A DNA stretch of 64,000 bases. Origin: Turicibacter sp. TJ11. Its GTDB lineage: Bacteria; Bacillota_I; Bacilli_A; MOL361; Turicibacteraceae. The position numbers and the translations under genes are program-made. The stretch covers positions 1,367,131 to 1,431,130 of the forward strand of contig NZ_CP069349.1 in assembly GCF_021497505.1 (NCBI RefSeq), written 5' to 3'. Every line of letters begins with the position of its first letter. Positions within the stretch are counted from its first letter, which is position 1. The notes under the pieces are model-generated. The model made no database searches, was not told where the DNA came from, and saw nothing but the letters and a program-made list of their open reading frames with translations. Below, in pieces: positions 27,806-37,156 of this stretch.

Positions 27806-28057
27806 TAGTTGATCAGGAAATTACAATTAATTCCGTAAAATTCCTTTTTCATTGATCATGAATTAAATAACTCAATTATTTTTATTTTCTCGATGTTATC
27901 TCTCTTGACCCATGCATAAACTATATGTAAGTAGACATGTTTTTCATTAGTTTCTATCTAGTTAGACTAAAGTACGTGATTATAAGTTCTTTTTATTGTT
28001 GCACGATAGAATGTTTTGAAAAACGTATCTAAACTTATCTATGATGGGGGTGAGTAT

Positions 28058-28237
28058 ATGGGACGTTATCAGCGTGGTGGCGGTGGCTTTAGATCTTACT
28101 TATTAACCGTACGATCTATCGTTTCATTATTATTTTTTTATCAGTTATTTCTTATTATTTTTTCATTTTCTCAATTTGATTTTGTTATGTTGTTGATTCT
28201 TGGGGGGCTGCTTGGTTTGTTGTGGTGGGTTTGTTAA
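28058..28237 (+). CDS. Small hydrophobic membrane protein
   Basis: A 59-residue reading frame, MGRYQRGGGGFRSYLLTVRS followed by two hydrophobic segments (IVSLLFFYQLFLIIFSF and VMLLILGGLLGLLWWVC). GGGGGTGAG stands 5 to 6 bases before the ATG. It overlaps the 3' end of ysxE tail-to-tail by 53 bases. The basic Gly-rich start then hydrophobic body fits a real small membrane protein; no family recognised. Confidence 0.55.
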   Translation: MGRYQRGGGGFRSYLLTVRSIVSLLFFYQLFLIIFSFSQFDFVMLLILGGLLGLLWWVC

Positions 28238-29168
28238 ACTGATCATAAATCTGTAATGCTAATAAGTGAGGAGCAATACATTCATTTAATAAAGCAATAT
28301 TAATTAATGAATGATCATTTAAGTTTTCAAAAAGATCATCTAAATCGATACACAGAGAGCGAAAAAAGAAATAGTGCCGCAATGCTGCGGCTTTTTCATT
28401 TTTTACATAATCTGAAATGATGGAATGAATTCCCGGAACGGCATGATAATTTTCTAAAAAATAATAAATATCTAGTGAAGCAATTGAAAACATACTTTTC
28501 TCAAAATTAATTAAGTAAGTTGATTTTTCAGTGACTAATAAGTTAGCAACGTTCACATCGCCATGAATTAAACTAACTGGCATTTTTTTATCTCGTTTAA
28601 TGAGGTCATAAAACTTTTTAAGCTCATCATGCGCATGATGCAACATGGTATAAAGCATCGGATAGACCATCATAAAATACCAGTCATACGGTGATCGTTC
28701 GCGTTGTAACTCACACTCCTCGATACTTTTTTGTAAATAATCATAACTATTTTTTAGTCGCTTATAATCTTTACTATAAATACGTTGCAACTCATCATCA
28801 CTCACATCTACCTCTAACTGCGTTTGTGCATGTAACTTATTTAACAGTTCAATATAGTAATTAATTTGTTGTTCTAACGGCAGAGGAATGGTTTTAACGT
28901 AATCGGTCAAATAGAAAAATTGTTGATCAAATGGAACATAATGATTATTATCTCTCGTACGATAAATTGGTAAAACATTATGAGACAGCGCCTTATAAGC
29001 AAAAAGTTGCTTCATAATAAACTCATCATCACCACTGGCAATCTTTAATAAATAATCATGATTTGAGGCTCTAATTTTCATTGATTTACGAGTGATGGCT
29101 GTCATCGATTCGATCTTTAAATCGTAATGAGCTTCTACAAAGGTTTTTATCTCATCGTAATTTGCCAT
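28185..29168 (-). CDS. ysxE: YsxE-like spore coat protein, CotS/aminoglycoside-phosphotransferase fold
   Basis: A 327-residue protein with the kinase-like APH fold: catalytic loop SLIHGDVNVANLLV (HGDxxxxN) is intact, but the usual metal-binding Asp after it is replaced (YLINFEKS instead of IDWE/IDFE), so activity is doubtful. CotS-family proteins of this kind are spore coat components. It directly follows spoVID and overlaps its end by 17 bases, exactly the B. subtilis spoVID-ysxE pair next to valS. Confidence 0.85.
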   Translation of the reverse strand: MANYDEIKTFVEAHYDLKIESMTAITRKSMKIRASNHDYLLKIASGDDEFIMKQLFAYKALSHNVLPIYRTRDNNHYVPFDQQFFYLTDYVKTIPLPLEQQINYYIELLNKLHAQTQLEVDVSDDELQRIYSKDYKRLKNSYDYLQKSIEECELQRERSPYDWYFMMVYPMLYTMLHHAHDELKKFYDLIKRDKKMPVSLIHGDVNVANLLVTEKSTYLINFEKSMFSIASLDIYYFLENYHAVPGIHSIISDYVKNEKAAALRHYFFFRSLCIDLDDLFENLNDHSLINIALLNECIAPHLLALQIYDQFNKPTTTNQAAPQESTT

Positions 29169-30558
29169 AATTAATCATCACACGATCACCGCACTGTAAG
29201 GAATGATTTAACTCCTCTAAGTTATAGATAGCTTTTTCAGGAACATTATACTTTGTACAAATCGTTGAAATAGTTGTTTCTTCTTCTTGGACAAAGACAA
29301 TTTTTAAAATACTTTCTCCATCTAAAAACTGAGTAGCAATTGAATCATCATATGAATCACTTGAAACGATATGATTTTGTTCTGTGATGATTGCTTCTTC
29401 ATTTGCCTCAGTTGATTGCATCACGTCTTCTTTCTTTTCTGAAACTTGTGCCGATTGATTTTTTTCAACCATAGGAGCTGTTAAAACCTCTTCAGTCATT
29501 GGTTGTGAATTCGTTTCTTCTTCGCACTCTTCTTCCTCATCTAAAGAATATAACATATCAAAGATATCTGATTTTTGCGTTGGAGCCGGTGCCTCTTGTA
29601 CGACCTCTTTTTCTTTGATTGGAAATGGTAACACTTCTTCTTCCTCTTTGATCACTAATGTTTCTTGAGGTTTCACGACATTTGAAGCTTTTGTCATTGG
29701 AACCACAGGATTTACTTTAACTTTTTCAACGACTTCTTCAACTGCTGGTTTTGAAACTGATGATTCACTCTGTACAGTTTCAACCACTTCAACTTCTTTT
29801 GGTAATTCTGAAACGGCTTCAACGACAGTTTCATCAGCTTTAACAGGTGCTTTTTGCATAAATTGTTTCACTTTATCAGTTAAAGACTCTTTACGCTCTG
29901 TTGCTAATTTAGGGTCAATCGCTTCTTGGACATGATCCAAAACCACTTCATCAAAATCAATATAATCTAAATCATCTACCTCTGTTTCTTGATTACTAAC
30001 GTTATCACTTAAATTCCCTTGAGAATAATCAATATAGTCTGTCACTTCGTCATTTTGATTCATTTGTGCTACTTCTTTTTCTTCACAAGGTTCTTGTTTT
30101 TGTTCTTGAGGAACTTCTATTTGGTTAGCATGTTCAGCTGGTGCAACAACAGCTTCTTTTGTAAATAGAACAGGTGCTTGTGTTTGCACTTCAACTTCAT
30201 TTTCCTGTTCTTCAACAAGTGTGATTGAATTATCCAAATCATAACCATCTAAATTAAGATTTAAGGTTAAAAATAAATTACTTCCATCTTGAACTTGATA
30301 ATCAAAATTCGTAATATCTGGCTTAATTTGCTCTCCTCTACCGTTGTTAGGTAAAGTAATATCAATTGGAATATACTCTTTAAACGACTCTTGATTTCCG
30401 TTTGTTGTCGTATATTCCCCATCGATTAAAACTTGCCCACGTAATGATAAATAGTCCCCCTCATCATACGCTTTAGCTTGTGGATCAATATTGATTGATA
30501 CAATGTCATTTATGTTACTGATCGGTAATGTACAATCCCAATTAAAAGAATAACTCAT
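29152..30558 (-). CDS. spoVID: SpoVID-like spore coat assembly protein with C-terminal LysM
   Basis: A 468-residue morphogenetic protein. The N-terminal 105 residues (FNWDCTLPISNINDIVSINI...[21 protein letters not shown]) match the SpoVID/SipL domain; a long, very acidic low-complexity region (about 110-410, many Glu-Val-Glu and repeated PKEVEVVE-like runs) follows; residues about 412-466 form a LysM domain (ILKIVFVQEEETTISTICTKYNVPEKAIYNLEELNHSLQCGDRVMI). SpoVID drives coat encasement of the forespore. A SigE-like promoter candidate lies upstream. Overlaps ysxE. Confidence 0.9.
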   Translation of the reverse strand: MSYSFNWDCTLPISNINDIVSINIDPQAKAYDEGDYLSLRGQVLIDGEYTTTNGNQESFKEYIPIDITLPNNGRGEQIKPDITNFDYQVQDGSNLFLTLNLNLDGYDLDNSITLVEEQENEVEVQTQAPVLFTKEAVVAPAEHANQIEVPQEQKQEPCEEKEVAQMNQNDEVTDYIDYSQGNLSDNVSNQETEVDDLDYIDFDEVVLDHVQEAIDPKLATERKESLTDKVKQFMQKAPVKADETVVEAVSELPKEVEVVETVQSESSVSKPAVEEVVEKVKVNPVVPMTKASNVVKPQETLVIKEEEEVLPFPIKEKEVVQEAPAPTQKSDIFDMLYSLDEEEECEEETNSQPMTEEVLTAPMVEKNQSAQVSEKKEDVMQSTEANEEAIITEQNHIVSSDSYDDSIATQFLDGESILKIVFVQEEETTISTICTKYNVPEKAIYNLEELNHSLQCGDRVMINYGKLR

Positions 30559-30590
30559 TCTTTGACCTCCTAATTTTGATATTTCAGTTC

Positions 30591-30618
30591 ATTATATTCG
30601 TCAATCATAAAAATATGA
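30591..30618 (-). promoter_or_regulatory. Candidate SigE-type promoter of spoVID
   Basis: On the minus strand TCATATT is followed by AATATAAT, six of eight matches to CATACAAT, 15 bases after the ATA. spoVID is a known SigE gene in B. subtilis; the motif here is suggestive only. Confidence 0.35.
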
Positions 30619-30755
30619 AAGATATCTTAATGAACACCCAAGGTCTTTAATACTTATTGATGAACCATCTTAATCATTACCGTCAATTCTTATCTCGATT
30701 ATCTGATAGTATTTACTAAAATTTTACAAAAAAACCCTCGATTTATATCCAATTT

Positions 30756-30787
30756 TTGTATATTTAGTCGATTATTTATGATATAAT
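30756..30787 (+). promoter_or_regulatory. Extended -10 promoter of the small RNA candidate
   Basis: TGATATAAT gives a perfect TATAAT (30782-30787) with TG one base ahead. A TTGTAT lies 20 bases upstream, long for SigA spacing, but an extended -10 tolerates a weak -35. Confidence 0.65.
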
Positions 30788-30792
30788 ATAGC

Positions 30793-31000
30793 TATCCAAG
30801 AAATTGGATGACATAACAGTACCCTATTAATACAACATATCCCATCTCGTTGTATTAATAAATGTATTCTCTTTCCATTCTAATTTTTATTATTCTTTTG
30901 AGGTTGAATGGACCTCATCTTTGTTAAAAAACTCTTTTACAGACATTTTTCTCTAATTAACAACAAAAAAACAGCTATCCTTTGGTTAGCTGTTTTTTTT
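30793..31000 (+). ncRNA. Putative structured small RNA, about 205 nt
   Basis: Between an extended -10 promoter and a strong terminator no protein of note is encoded, but three stems stand out: ATCCAA-GAAA-TTGGAT (30794-30809), a 12-bp perfect stem TATTAATACAAC/GTTGTATTAATA (30825-30836 / 30849-30860), and TTGTTAA pairing with TTAACAA (about 30923 and 30957). The terminator is at 30964-31000. It lies divergent from spoVID. I could not assign it to 6S, SRP, RNase P or tmRNA. Confidence 0.55.
30964..31000 (+). terminator. Terminator of the small RNA candidate
   Basis: AAAAAAACAGCTA pairs with TAGCTGTTTTTTT around CC-TTT-GG, followed by eight Ts. Confidence 0.85.
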
Positions 31001-31039
31001 ATTTGGCTCTATTAGACTCAATTGTTTGTTTGATATGTT

Positions 31040-31075
31040 AAATTAGGTTGCTCTAATGTTAGAACAACCTAATTT
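31040..31075. repeat. Long perfect hairpin of unknown role
   Basis: AAATTAGGTTG (31040-31050) pairs with CAACCTAATTT (31065-31075), and inside it TCTAA pairs with TTAGA around a TG loop, giving about 16 bp of stem in 36 bases. There is no T-run on either side, so it is not a usual terminator. Confidence 0.7.
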
Positions 31076-31117
31076 GAATGATTTTAGTAATGTGTTTCAG
31101 AGTTAAACAAACGGTAT

Positions 31118-31228
31118 TTATTCTCTATTTTTTGAGTATAATTTAATTTCATCACATCGAGGACATATTTCAACATAAATTTTATTCTTCAAATTCTCAA
31201 ATCCCTTTTTTTGTTTAGCTACTTTCAT
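31118..31228 (-). CDS. Possible 36-residue CxxC microprotein
   Basis: Reads MKVAKQKKGFENLKNKIYVE then ICPRCDEIKLYSKNRE and a stop. The basic start and the CPRC pair recall tiny zinc-ribbon proteins. A GGAGGG lies directly before the ATG, too close for normal initiation, so this is a weak call. It lies between spoVID and the M42 peptidase gene, in a stretch that otherwise holds only a hairpin. Confidence 0.3.
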   Translation of the reverse strand: MKVAKQKKGFENLKNKIYVEICPRCDEIKLYSKNRE

Positions 31229-31293
31229 CCCTCCATATAAATTATCATTTAAGAATTATAGATATATATGAATAACACAGCCTTTAATTTAAA

Positions 31294-31320
31294 AACTGAC
31301 ATCCTCTTAAGATGTCAGTT
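31294..31320 (-). terminator. Terminator of the M42 peptidase gene
   Basis: AACTGACATC (31294-31303) pairs with GATGTCAGTT (31311-31320); T-rich on the minus strand. Confidence 0.85.
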
Positions 31321-31326
31321 AAACTA

Positions 31327-32412
31327 TTATTCAAATGTAATCTTATGAACTGTTTCTTTATCTAAACGTTTAACAACTTCCGTCATTAATTTAACTGTAT
31401 TCTCATAGTCATCACGATGGATCATTGAAGTATGTGAATGGATGTAACGTGATGCAATTCCAACAGACATAGCTGGTGCTCCATCATGTGCTAAATGCAT
31501 TTTAGCAGCATCTGTTGCTCCACCTGGTGTTACGTCAAATTGATAAGGAATGTTTAATTCTTCAGCTACTTCAATTACAAAATCACGAAGTGCTTTATGA
31601 CCTACAAGACCTCCATCAATTAAGGTAATAATCGGTCCTTTTCCCATTTTAGCTTGAATTTGATTCGTTACACCTGGTACATCCCCAGCTAATCCTACAT
31701 CTAAAGCAAATACGATAGATGGATTGATCATTTGACTTGTTGTTGATGCTCCGCGACATCCAACTTCTTCTTGAACTGTTCCAACACCATAAACGATATT
31801 AGGATGTTTTTCTTCTTTTAAATTATTTAAAACTTCAACCGCTACTGCACATCCAATACGGTTATCCCATGCTTTTGCTAACAAATATTTTTCATTTGCC
31901 ATCGTACGGAATTCAATATAAGGAGTAATCATATCGCCTGGGCGAATTCCTAATGCTTCAACTTCTTCCTTGCTGTCTACTCCTAAATCAATATACATAT
32001 CTTTAATATCCATCGGTTTTTGACGCGCCTCTGGTGTTAAAATATGTGGTGGAATTGATCCAATCACTCCATGATACGTTTTTCCTGAATGAGTGGTAAT
32101 TGTCACTTGTTGAGCAAGCATGACTTGCCCCCACCATCCACCGAGTGTTACGAATTTAATATATCCATTATCATCGATTTGGCGAACCATAAATCCGACT
32201 TCGTCCATATGTCCTGCAATCACAACTTTAGGACCATCTTCTTCCCCAACTTTTTTTGCAATTAATGATCCAATGTTATCTTGATAAATCTCATCAGCGC
32301 TATCACCGATATATTTTTTCATGACTTCTCTGGCTTGTCGTTCTTGTCCTGGAACGGCATTAGCATCAGTCAACTCTTTTAAAAAAGTTAATGTTTGATC
32401 TAATTGACTCAT
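31327..32412 (-). CDS. ysdC: M42 family metallo-aminopeptidase (YsdC-like)
   Basis: A 361-residue cytoplasmic di-metal peptidase of the glutamyl aminopeptidase/cellulase-M family. Metal ligands are visible: AGHMDEVGF (His, Asp), KAWDNRIGC (Asp), [10 protein letters not shown] (Glu-Glu), ALDVGLAGD (Asp) and [12 protein letters not shown] (His). Members trim peptides from the N-terminus and usually form dodecamers. It follows rplT as in B. subtilis (rplT-ysdA-ysdB-ysdC), with ysdA/ysdB missing. The start MSQLDQ was chosen for its GGAGGAG. Confidence 0.93.
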   Translation of the reverse strand: MSQLDQTLTFLKELTDANAVPGQERQAREVMKKYIGDSADEIYQDNIGSLIAKKVGEEDGPKVVIAGHMDEVGFMVRQIDDNGYIKFVTLGGWWGQVMLAQQVTITTHSGKTYHGVIGSIPPHILTPEARQKPMDIKDMYIDLGVDSKEEVEALGIRPGDMITPYIEFRTMANEKYLLAKAWDNRIGCAVAVEVLNNLKEEKHPNIVYGVGTVQEEVGCRGASTTSQMINPSIVFALDVGLAGDVPGVTNQIQAKMGKGPIITLIDGGLVGHKALRDFVIEVAEELNIPYQFDVTPGGATDAAKMHLAHDGAPAMSVGIASRYIHSHTSMIHRDDYENTVKLMTEVVKRLDKETVHKITFE

Positions 32413-32593
32413 TAGTTTTCTCCTCCAATTCATAATGTACTCACTGTAGTATCATACCATTATATACAATATTTGAAAATATTTTTAAATGGATTTTCAA
32501 GAACAGAGTTTATGATTAATTACTTTTAGTTTTAATTTGACTAAATTCCTTTTATTTATTCATGTCATATATAGATGAAGTTAATTTTTTAAT

Positions 32594-32622
32594 AAAAAAA
32601 GACACTATCAAAAGATAGTGTC
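32594..32622 (-). terminator. Terminator of infC-rpmI-rplT
   Basis: GACACTATC/GATAGTGTC with AAAA loop and seven Ts on the minus strand. Confidence 0.9.
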
Positions 32623-32655
32623 TAAATAGTTATTCAAAAATAATGAGCAAATTAA

Positions 32656-33015
32656 TTATTTGTTCATTGCTTCTTTAGCAGTGTTTGCTAAAGCAGTGAA
32701 TGCAGCAGCATCAGATACAGCTAAATCTGCTAACATTTTACGGTTAACTTCGATTCCAGCTAATTTTAATCCGTGCATTAATTTGCTGTATGATAATCCG
32801 TTCATACGAGCAGCAGCGTTGATACGAGTGATCCATAATTTACGGAAGTCACGTTTTTTCTGACGACGGTCACGGTAAGCATATTGTAATGATTTCATTA
32901 CTTGCTCGTTTGCTGTTTTATATAATGTATGTTTAGATCCAAAGTAACCTTTTGCTAATTTTAAAACGCGTTTACGACGTTTGCGTGATACAACTCCACC
33001 TTTTACACGTGGCAT
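32656..33015 (-). CDS. rplT: 50S ribosomal protein L20
   Basis: A 119-residue 23S rRNA-binding assembly protein ([43 protein letters not shown] start, [21 protein letters not shown] core). In Firmicutes L20 also represses its own operon by binding the infC leader. It is the last gene of infC-rpmI-rplT. Confidence 0.98.
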   Translation of the reverse strand: MPRVKGGVVSRKRRKRVLKLAKGYFGSKHTLYKTANEQVMKSLQYAYRDRRQKKRDFRKLWITRINAAARMNGLSYSKLMHGLKLAGIEVNRKMLADLAVSDAAAFTALANTAKEAMNK

Positions 33016-33058
33016 AATGAGTTCCTCCTTTGTTGTTACGAAAAATGTTTAGTGATTA

Positions 33059-33256
33059 TTATAAGCTATATAACATATCTTTGATACGTTTGTAGTCGCT
33101 GTTTGATACAATACCAGCTTTAGCTAAATGTTTCTTTTGTTTAGTTGTTTTGTTATGAGCTAAGTGGCTTGTATAAGCATGAGAACGTTTTAATTTTCCT
33201 GATCCTGTACGTTTAAAGCGTTTAGCAGCTCCACGATGAGATTTCATTTTTGGCAT
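33059..33256 (-). CDS. rpmI: 50S ribosomal protein L35
   Basis: A 65-residue, very basic protein ([44 protein letters not shown]), the standard L35 sequence. Located between infC and rplT, 24 bases after the infC stop. Confidence 0.98.
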   Translation of the reverse strand: MPKMKSHRGAAKRFKRTGSGKLKRSHAYTSHLAHNKTTKQKKHLAKAGIVSNSDYKRIKDMLYSL

Positions 33257-33280
33257 GGTAGAGTTCCTCCTTTATCTTTT

Positions 33281-33808
33281 CTACTTTTTCTTTGGTGCTA
33301 AAACGAGAAACATTGAGCGTCCATCAAGTTTTGGATTTGATTCAAGATCCGCAATTTCAGCACACGCCTCAGCAAAGCGAGTTAAAACATTGCGTCCGAA
33401 TTCAGTGTGCGCGATTTCACGACCTTTGAAACGTACGCTAACTTTAACTTTATCACCCTTTGCAAGGAATTTTTGAGCATTTTTTAATTTTGTATTAAAG
33501 TCATGCTGTTCGATGTTAGGGCTTAAACGAACTTCTTTAAGACTAACAACTGTTTGGTTTTTTCTAGCTTCGCGAGCATGTCGTTGTTGTTCGTAGCGGT
33601 ATTTACCGTAGTCCATAATACGACACACAATCGGATTAGCTTGTGGTGCAACACATACTAAGTCTAAGTTTTGCTCAGAAGCAGCACGTAATGCATCCTT
33701 ACGTTGCATTAATCCAAGTTGTTCGCGATTAGGACCAACCACTAACATTTCCTTTGCGCGGATATCTTCGTTGATTAAGCTCTCGTTTTTTACATTTTTC
33801 TTGCTAAT
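33281..33808 (-). CDS. infC: Translation initiation factor IF-3, AUU start
   Basis: IF-3 checks start-codon and initiator-tRNA pairing on the 30S subunit. The conserved protein begins (M)[31 protein letters not shown] and ends [15 protein letters not shown], 175 residues. The codon at that position is ATT, 8 bases after GGAGG; the B. subtilis IF-3 begins with the same ISK context and also uses AUU. A non-AUG start lets IF-3 repress its own synthesis. A longer frame reaching an upstream ATG is open but would run through the leader attenuator and is not conserved in kind. Confidence 0.95.
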   Translation of the reverse strand: MSKKNVKNESLINEDIRAKEMLVVGPNREQLGLMQRKDALRAASEQNLDLVCVAPQANPIVCRIMDYGKYRYEQQRHAREARKNQTVVSLKEVRLSPNIEQHDFNTKLKNAQKFLAKGDKVKVSVRFKGREIAHTEFGRNVLTRFAEACAEIADLESNPKLDGRSMFLVLAPKKK

Positions 33809-33834
33809 GATGAGCACCTCCAATTTTATAGAAC

Positions 33835-33990
33835 ATTCATGGAAAAAAAGAAAAACGCAAACACAAAGTGCCCACGTTTTAATCACAATCACATTAACAA
33901 TATCGTCGTAACGATAGTGACGTTTAACCTATCAGCTCTAGCTAATCAGGTGAGAAGTGGGTACTTCTTCTTTCCACATGATATTCACAG
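33835..33990 (-). promoter_or_regulatory. L20-type leader and attenuator of infC-rpmI-rplT
   Basis: The leader between promoter and infC contains GTACCCACTTCTCACC and later AACGTGGGCACTTTGTG, which pairs into AACG..GCAC/GTGT..CGTT followed by TTTTTCTTTTTTT (plus 33843-33880), a transcription attenuator. This is the arrangement of the Firmicutes L20 leader, where excess L20 favours termination. Confidence 0.8.
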
Positions 33991-33996
33991 TTATTA

Positions 33997-34025
33997 ATTA
34001 TAACACTTTAATTATTATATGTCAA
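33997..34025 (-). promoter_or_regulatory. SigA promoter of infC-rpmI-rplT
   Basis: Perfect consensus on the minus strand: TTGACA, 17 bases, TATAAT. Confidence 0.95.
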
Positions 34026-34033
34026 TCAAGTGT

Positions 34034-35023
34034 TTAATATTCTTTATTTTTTAGATTAACATCATTTAGCATGCCGCTATTGATTAAAGTCTGTAGTGCT
34101 TTATCACTAATGACTTCATCTTCAACAAGTCTATCATAGGTTCCATTTTGAATCAACTCTTTATAGTAAAAATTAAAATTTTCCAACGTCATTACGTCTT
34201 TTTCAATATAAGAATTTATATGAGCTAAGTAATCTTTCATTTCTTGTTCACTAATTTTATTATCAGGAAAAAAACTTAAAAATCCTGAAGTCGTTGCGAT
34301 AAACGGAATTAAATCATTAAAAGCGTCGTGTACCTTTTCTTGTTCATTGGGATGCTTTTTCATAAATGTTTCAAGTTGATCGAAGTTCACTTGATTATTA
34401 TGAAAAATAAGATCAAAATCATCTTCAAAATAAAGAATGTTCTCTTGCAGTTGCCGATAAGGTTTATAAAAGTCACTTACTAACGAAGAGATCACCGGAT
34501 TAACTTTTAATAAAAGACTTGAAATAGAATACGGTTTAGTCAGATTAAAAAGAGGAAATGCTATTATTATTAAAACCACAATCATATAGGTATACATATT
34601 TAATACACTTAAAAAAAGACTAAAACATTGATCTGGTAATCGATCAAATTTGACGGTCTTAAAAACATATTGATGCCACTCATAATTGACTGAAAAAACA
34701 TATAAAATACTTTTAATGATAATAAAAAAGATTATAAACAACAGACAGAAAATAATAAGTGGAATTAAGTAAGATTCATACGGCTCAACTAAGTAGTAAA
34801 AACTATCTGGAATAAAAAGAGATAAGCTCATACTTTTTGGAATATATCCTATTAATTGATGAACTAGTTCCCATGCTGTTAAAAACGATAAACTAATGGT
34901 TGTTAACTGAATAAGTAAATGGGTAAGACTGATTCGATAAGATTGATAATACCCCCTATATGCTGCTATACCAAAAATTGATAATACGACTGCATCAACT
35001 AGTAAAACTTTTATCACTTCCAT
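34034..35023 (-). CDS. CvpA-like multi-span membrane protein
   Basis: About 329 residues. Four long hydrophobic segments fill the first 180 residues (VLLVDAVVLSIFGIAAYRGYYQSYRISL; a second helix near 40; LIPLIIFCLLFIIFFIIIKSILYVF; MYTYMIVVLIIIAFPLF), followed by an acidic soluble C-terminal region. The opening helix with GYYQSY and the four-helix plan resemble the CvpA family (colicin V production, envelope function), but similarity is loose. The ATG at 35023 was preferred; an in-frame GTG 27 bases upstream is possible. Neither has a strong ribosome site. It sits between thrS and infC. Confidence 0.6.
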   Translation of the reverse strand: MEVIKVLLVDAVVLSIFGIAAYRGYYQSYRISLTHLLIQLTTISLSFLTAWELVHQLIGYIPKSMSLSLFIPDSFYYLVEPYESYLIPLIIFCLLFIIFFIIIKSILYVFSVNYEWHQYVFKTVKFDRLPDQCFSLFLSVLNMYTYMIVVLIIIAFPLFNLTKPYSISSLLLKVNPVISSLVSDFYKPYRQLQENILYFEDDFDLIFHNNQVNFDQLETFMKKHPNEQEKVHDAFNDLIPFIATTSGFLSFFPDNKISEQEMKDYLAHINSYIEKDVMTLENFNFYYKELIQNGTYDRLVEDEVISDKALQTLINSGMLNDVNLKNKEY

Positions 35024-35140
35024 TACACCCAACGTTGTCACCACTTTCACAAAGTTATCTTTCTCACTCTTTTCTTTACATTGTAAGTTTTATTTCACCA
35101 TTATATTCCTGTAACGATTATTTTTTGTCCAATGAATATA

Positions 35141-35170
35141 AAAAAATAGGAGACTAAGTCTCCTATTTTT
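35141..35170 (-). terminator. Terminator of thrS
   Basis: AATAGGAGAC/GTCTCCTATT with TAA loop and T-run on the minus strand. Confidence 0.9.
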
Positions 35171-37107
35171 TATTCAGGTTTATGATTTTTACGTTCTGCA
35201 ATCTCTTCTACTAAGAAATGAACGAATTCTTTAAGTGGTAATGTTTGAGTTTTTTGTTCTCCAAAACGACGGAATGTCACTTCACCATTAGCAGTTTCTT
35301 TATCCCCTAACACGATAGACATTGGTACTTTCTTCGTTTGAGATTCACGAATTTTATATCCCATTTTTTCTTCACGATCATCAAGTTCTAAACGGATTTT
35401 ATATTTACGTAACTCTTTAGCTACTTCTTTTGCATAGTCTAAATGATATTGATTGTTAACTGGGATAACTGTCACTTGAGTTGGTGCTAACCATAGAGGG
35501 AATGCCCCTTTATAAGTTTCAATTAAATAAGCCATGAAACGTTCGTATGTTCCAATTAATCCACGGTGCATAACGACTGGACGTACTTTTTCTCCTGATT
35601 CAGAAACATAAGTTAAATCAAAGCGTTCTGGTAATAAGAAGTCTAACTGAATTGTTGACATCGTAATATCATGACCTAATGCTGTTTTAATTTGAATATC
35701 TAATTTTGGTCCGTAGAATGCAGCTTCTCCTTCTGCTTCAATGAATGGAATGTTATTTTCAATTAATGTTTCACGTAACATTGATTCAGCACTTTGCCAC
35801 ATTTGATCATCATCATAGTATTTCTCTTTGTTTTCAGGGTCACGTAATGATAAACGATAGTAGTTGATTTCAACACCGAAATCTTTAATCACACGGTGAA
35901 TTAATTCTAAACAGCGTGAAAATTCCTCTTTAATTTGATCTGGACGAACAAAGATATGTGAATCTGTTAAAGTCATCGCACGTACACGTTCAAGTCCTGT
36001 TAAAGCACCTGATGCTTCAAAGCGATGTTGGATGACTTGTTCTGCATAACGGATTGGTAAATCACGATATGAGCGTAATTTTGTTTTGTAAACCATCATG
36101 TGGTGAGGACATGACATTGGGCGTAAAACTAATTCTTCATTGTCCATGTTCATTGGAACAAACATATCTTCTTGATAGTGCGCCCAGTGTCCTGACGTAC
36201 GATATAAATCAACTGATCCCATAACAGGCGTTGCCACGTGTTGGTATCCGTATTCTTCTTCTAAGTCAATGATATAGCGTTCAATTTGTTGACGAACTTT
36301 CATTCCGTTTGGTAACCAAATTGGTAACCCTTGTCCAACTAATGGACTGAATGTAAATAACTCTAATTCACGTCCTAATTTTTTATGATCACGCTCTTTA
36401 CGCTCTTCTAAAACACGTAAATGATCAGCTAATTGATCTTTAGTAAATGCTGCTGCACCGTAAATACGAGTTAACATCTTATTGTCGCTATCTCCGCGCC
36501 AATAAGCACCTGCTACATTTAATAATTTAAAGAATTTGATGTCTTTTGTATTTCCAACATGAACACCACTACATAAATCTGTAAAATCACCCTCAGAGTA
36601 AGTTGTGATTACTTCTCCTTCTTTAATCGCATCAATTAATTCTAATTTATATTCATCTGTTGCAAATAATTCTTTTGCTTCTTCACGACTTAATTCACGA
36701 CGGATAATTGGTAAAGCTTCTGAAGCGATTTTTTGCATCATTTTTTCAATAGCTGCTAAATCCGATTCAGTAATTTTAGATTCTGTATCGACGTCATAGT
36801 AGAATCCATCTTCAATGGCAGGTCCTACCCCGAATTTTGCATCTGGATATAAACGTTTAATTGCTGCTGCCATTAAATGCGCCGCTGAGTGATTAATAAT
36901 CTCCCATGCTTCTGGACGATCATTTGTAATTAATTCGATTTTTGTATCTGCTTCAATTGGACGAGTTAAATCATATAAATGTCCATTTAACTTAGCCGCT
37001 ACACAGCGTTTACGTAATCCTGGTGAGATTGATTGTGCAATTGCTTCTGCAGTAATTCCATTTTCAAACTGCTTCACATTTCCATCTGGAAAAGTAATGT
37101 TAATCAT
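35170..37107 (-). CDS. thrS: Threonyl-tRNA synthetase
   Basis: Class II synthetase of 645 residues with all domains: TGS (1-62), editing domain ([35 protein letters not shown], and SGVHVGNT), catalytic core ([95 protein letters not shown]) and anticodon-binding domain. Zinc ligands Cys/His are kept. Controlled by its own T-box leader directly upstream. Confidence 0.98.
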   Translation of the reverse strand: MINITFPDGNVKQFENGITAEAIAQSISPGLRKRCVAAKLNGHLYDLTRPIEADTKIELITNDRPEAWEIINHSAAHLMAAAIKRLYPDAKFGVGPAIEDGFYYDVDTESKITESDLAAIEKMMQKIASEALPIIRRELSREEAKELFATDEYKLELIDAIKEGEVITTYSEGDFTDLCSGVHVGNTKDIKFFKLLNVAGAYWRGDSDNKMLTRIYGAAAFTKDQLADHLRVLEERKERDHKKLGRELELFTFSPLVGQGLPIWLPNGMKVRQQIERYIIDLEEEYGYQHVATPVMGSVDLYRTSGHWAHYQEDMFVPMNMDNEELVLRPMSCPHHMMVYKTKLRSYRDLPIRYAEQVIQHRFEASGALTGLERVRAMTLTDSHIFVRPDQIKEEFSRCLELIHRVIKDFGVEINYYRLSLRDPENKEKYYDDDQMWQSAESMLRETLIENNIPFIEAEGEAAFYGPKLDIQIKTALGHDITMSTIQLDFLLPERFDLTYVSESGEKVRPVVMHRGLIGTYERFMAYLIETYKGAFPLWLAPTQVTVIPVNNQYHLDYAKEVAKELRKYKIRLELDDREEKMGYKIRESQTKKVPMSIVLGDKETANGEVTFRRFGEQKTQTLPLKEFVHFLVEEIAERKNHKPE

Positions 37108-37156
37108 AATTATTTCCTCCTTTATGTCTCATCATTGGAGCGAATTTTTATAAGCA

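Noticed and set aside
27915-27980. Possible half copy of the 133-bp element (reverse) near the small membrane protein gene
   Set aside because: TAAGTAGACATGTTTTTCAT resembles the hairpin half of the element, but the opposite arm does not pair well; too weak to list.
30909-31017. 35-codon frame (MDLIFVKKLFYRHFS...) as a type I toxin in the small RNA region
   Set aside because: It has GAGG near its ATG and a hydrophobic end, but that end is encoded by the terminator hairpin and its T-run, which gives Phe/Leu-rich translation by chance.
32461-32600. Possible further copy of the 133-bp element upstream of the M42 peptidase gene
   Set aside because: Only TCTATATAT at one end, TATATA at the other and weak inner complements match; the hairpin base is not recognisable, so similarity could be due to AT-richness.
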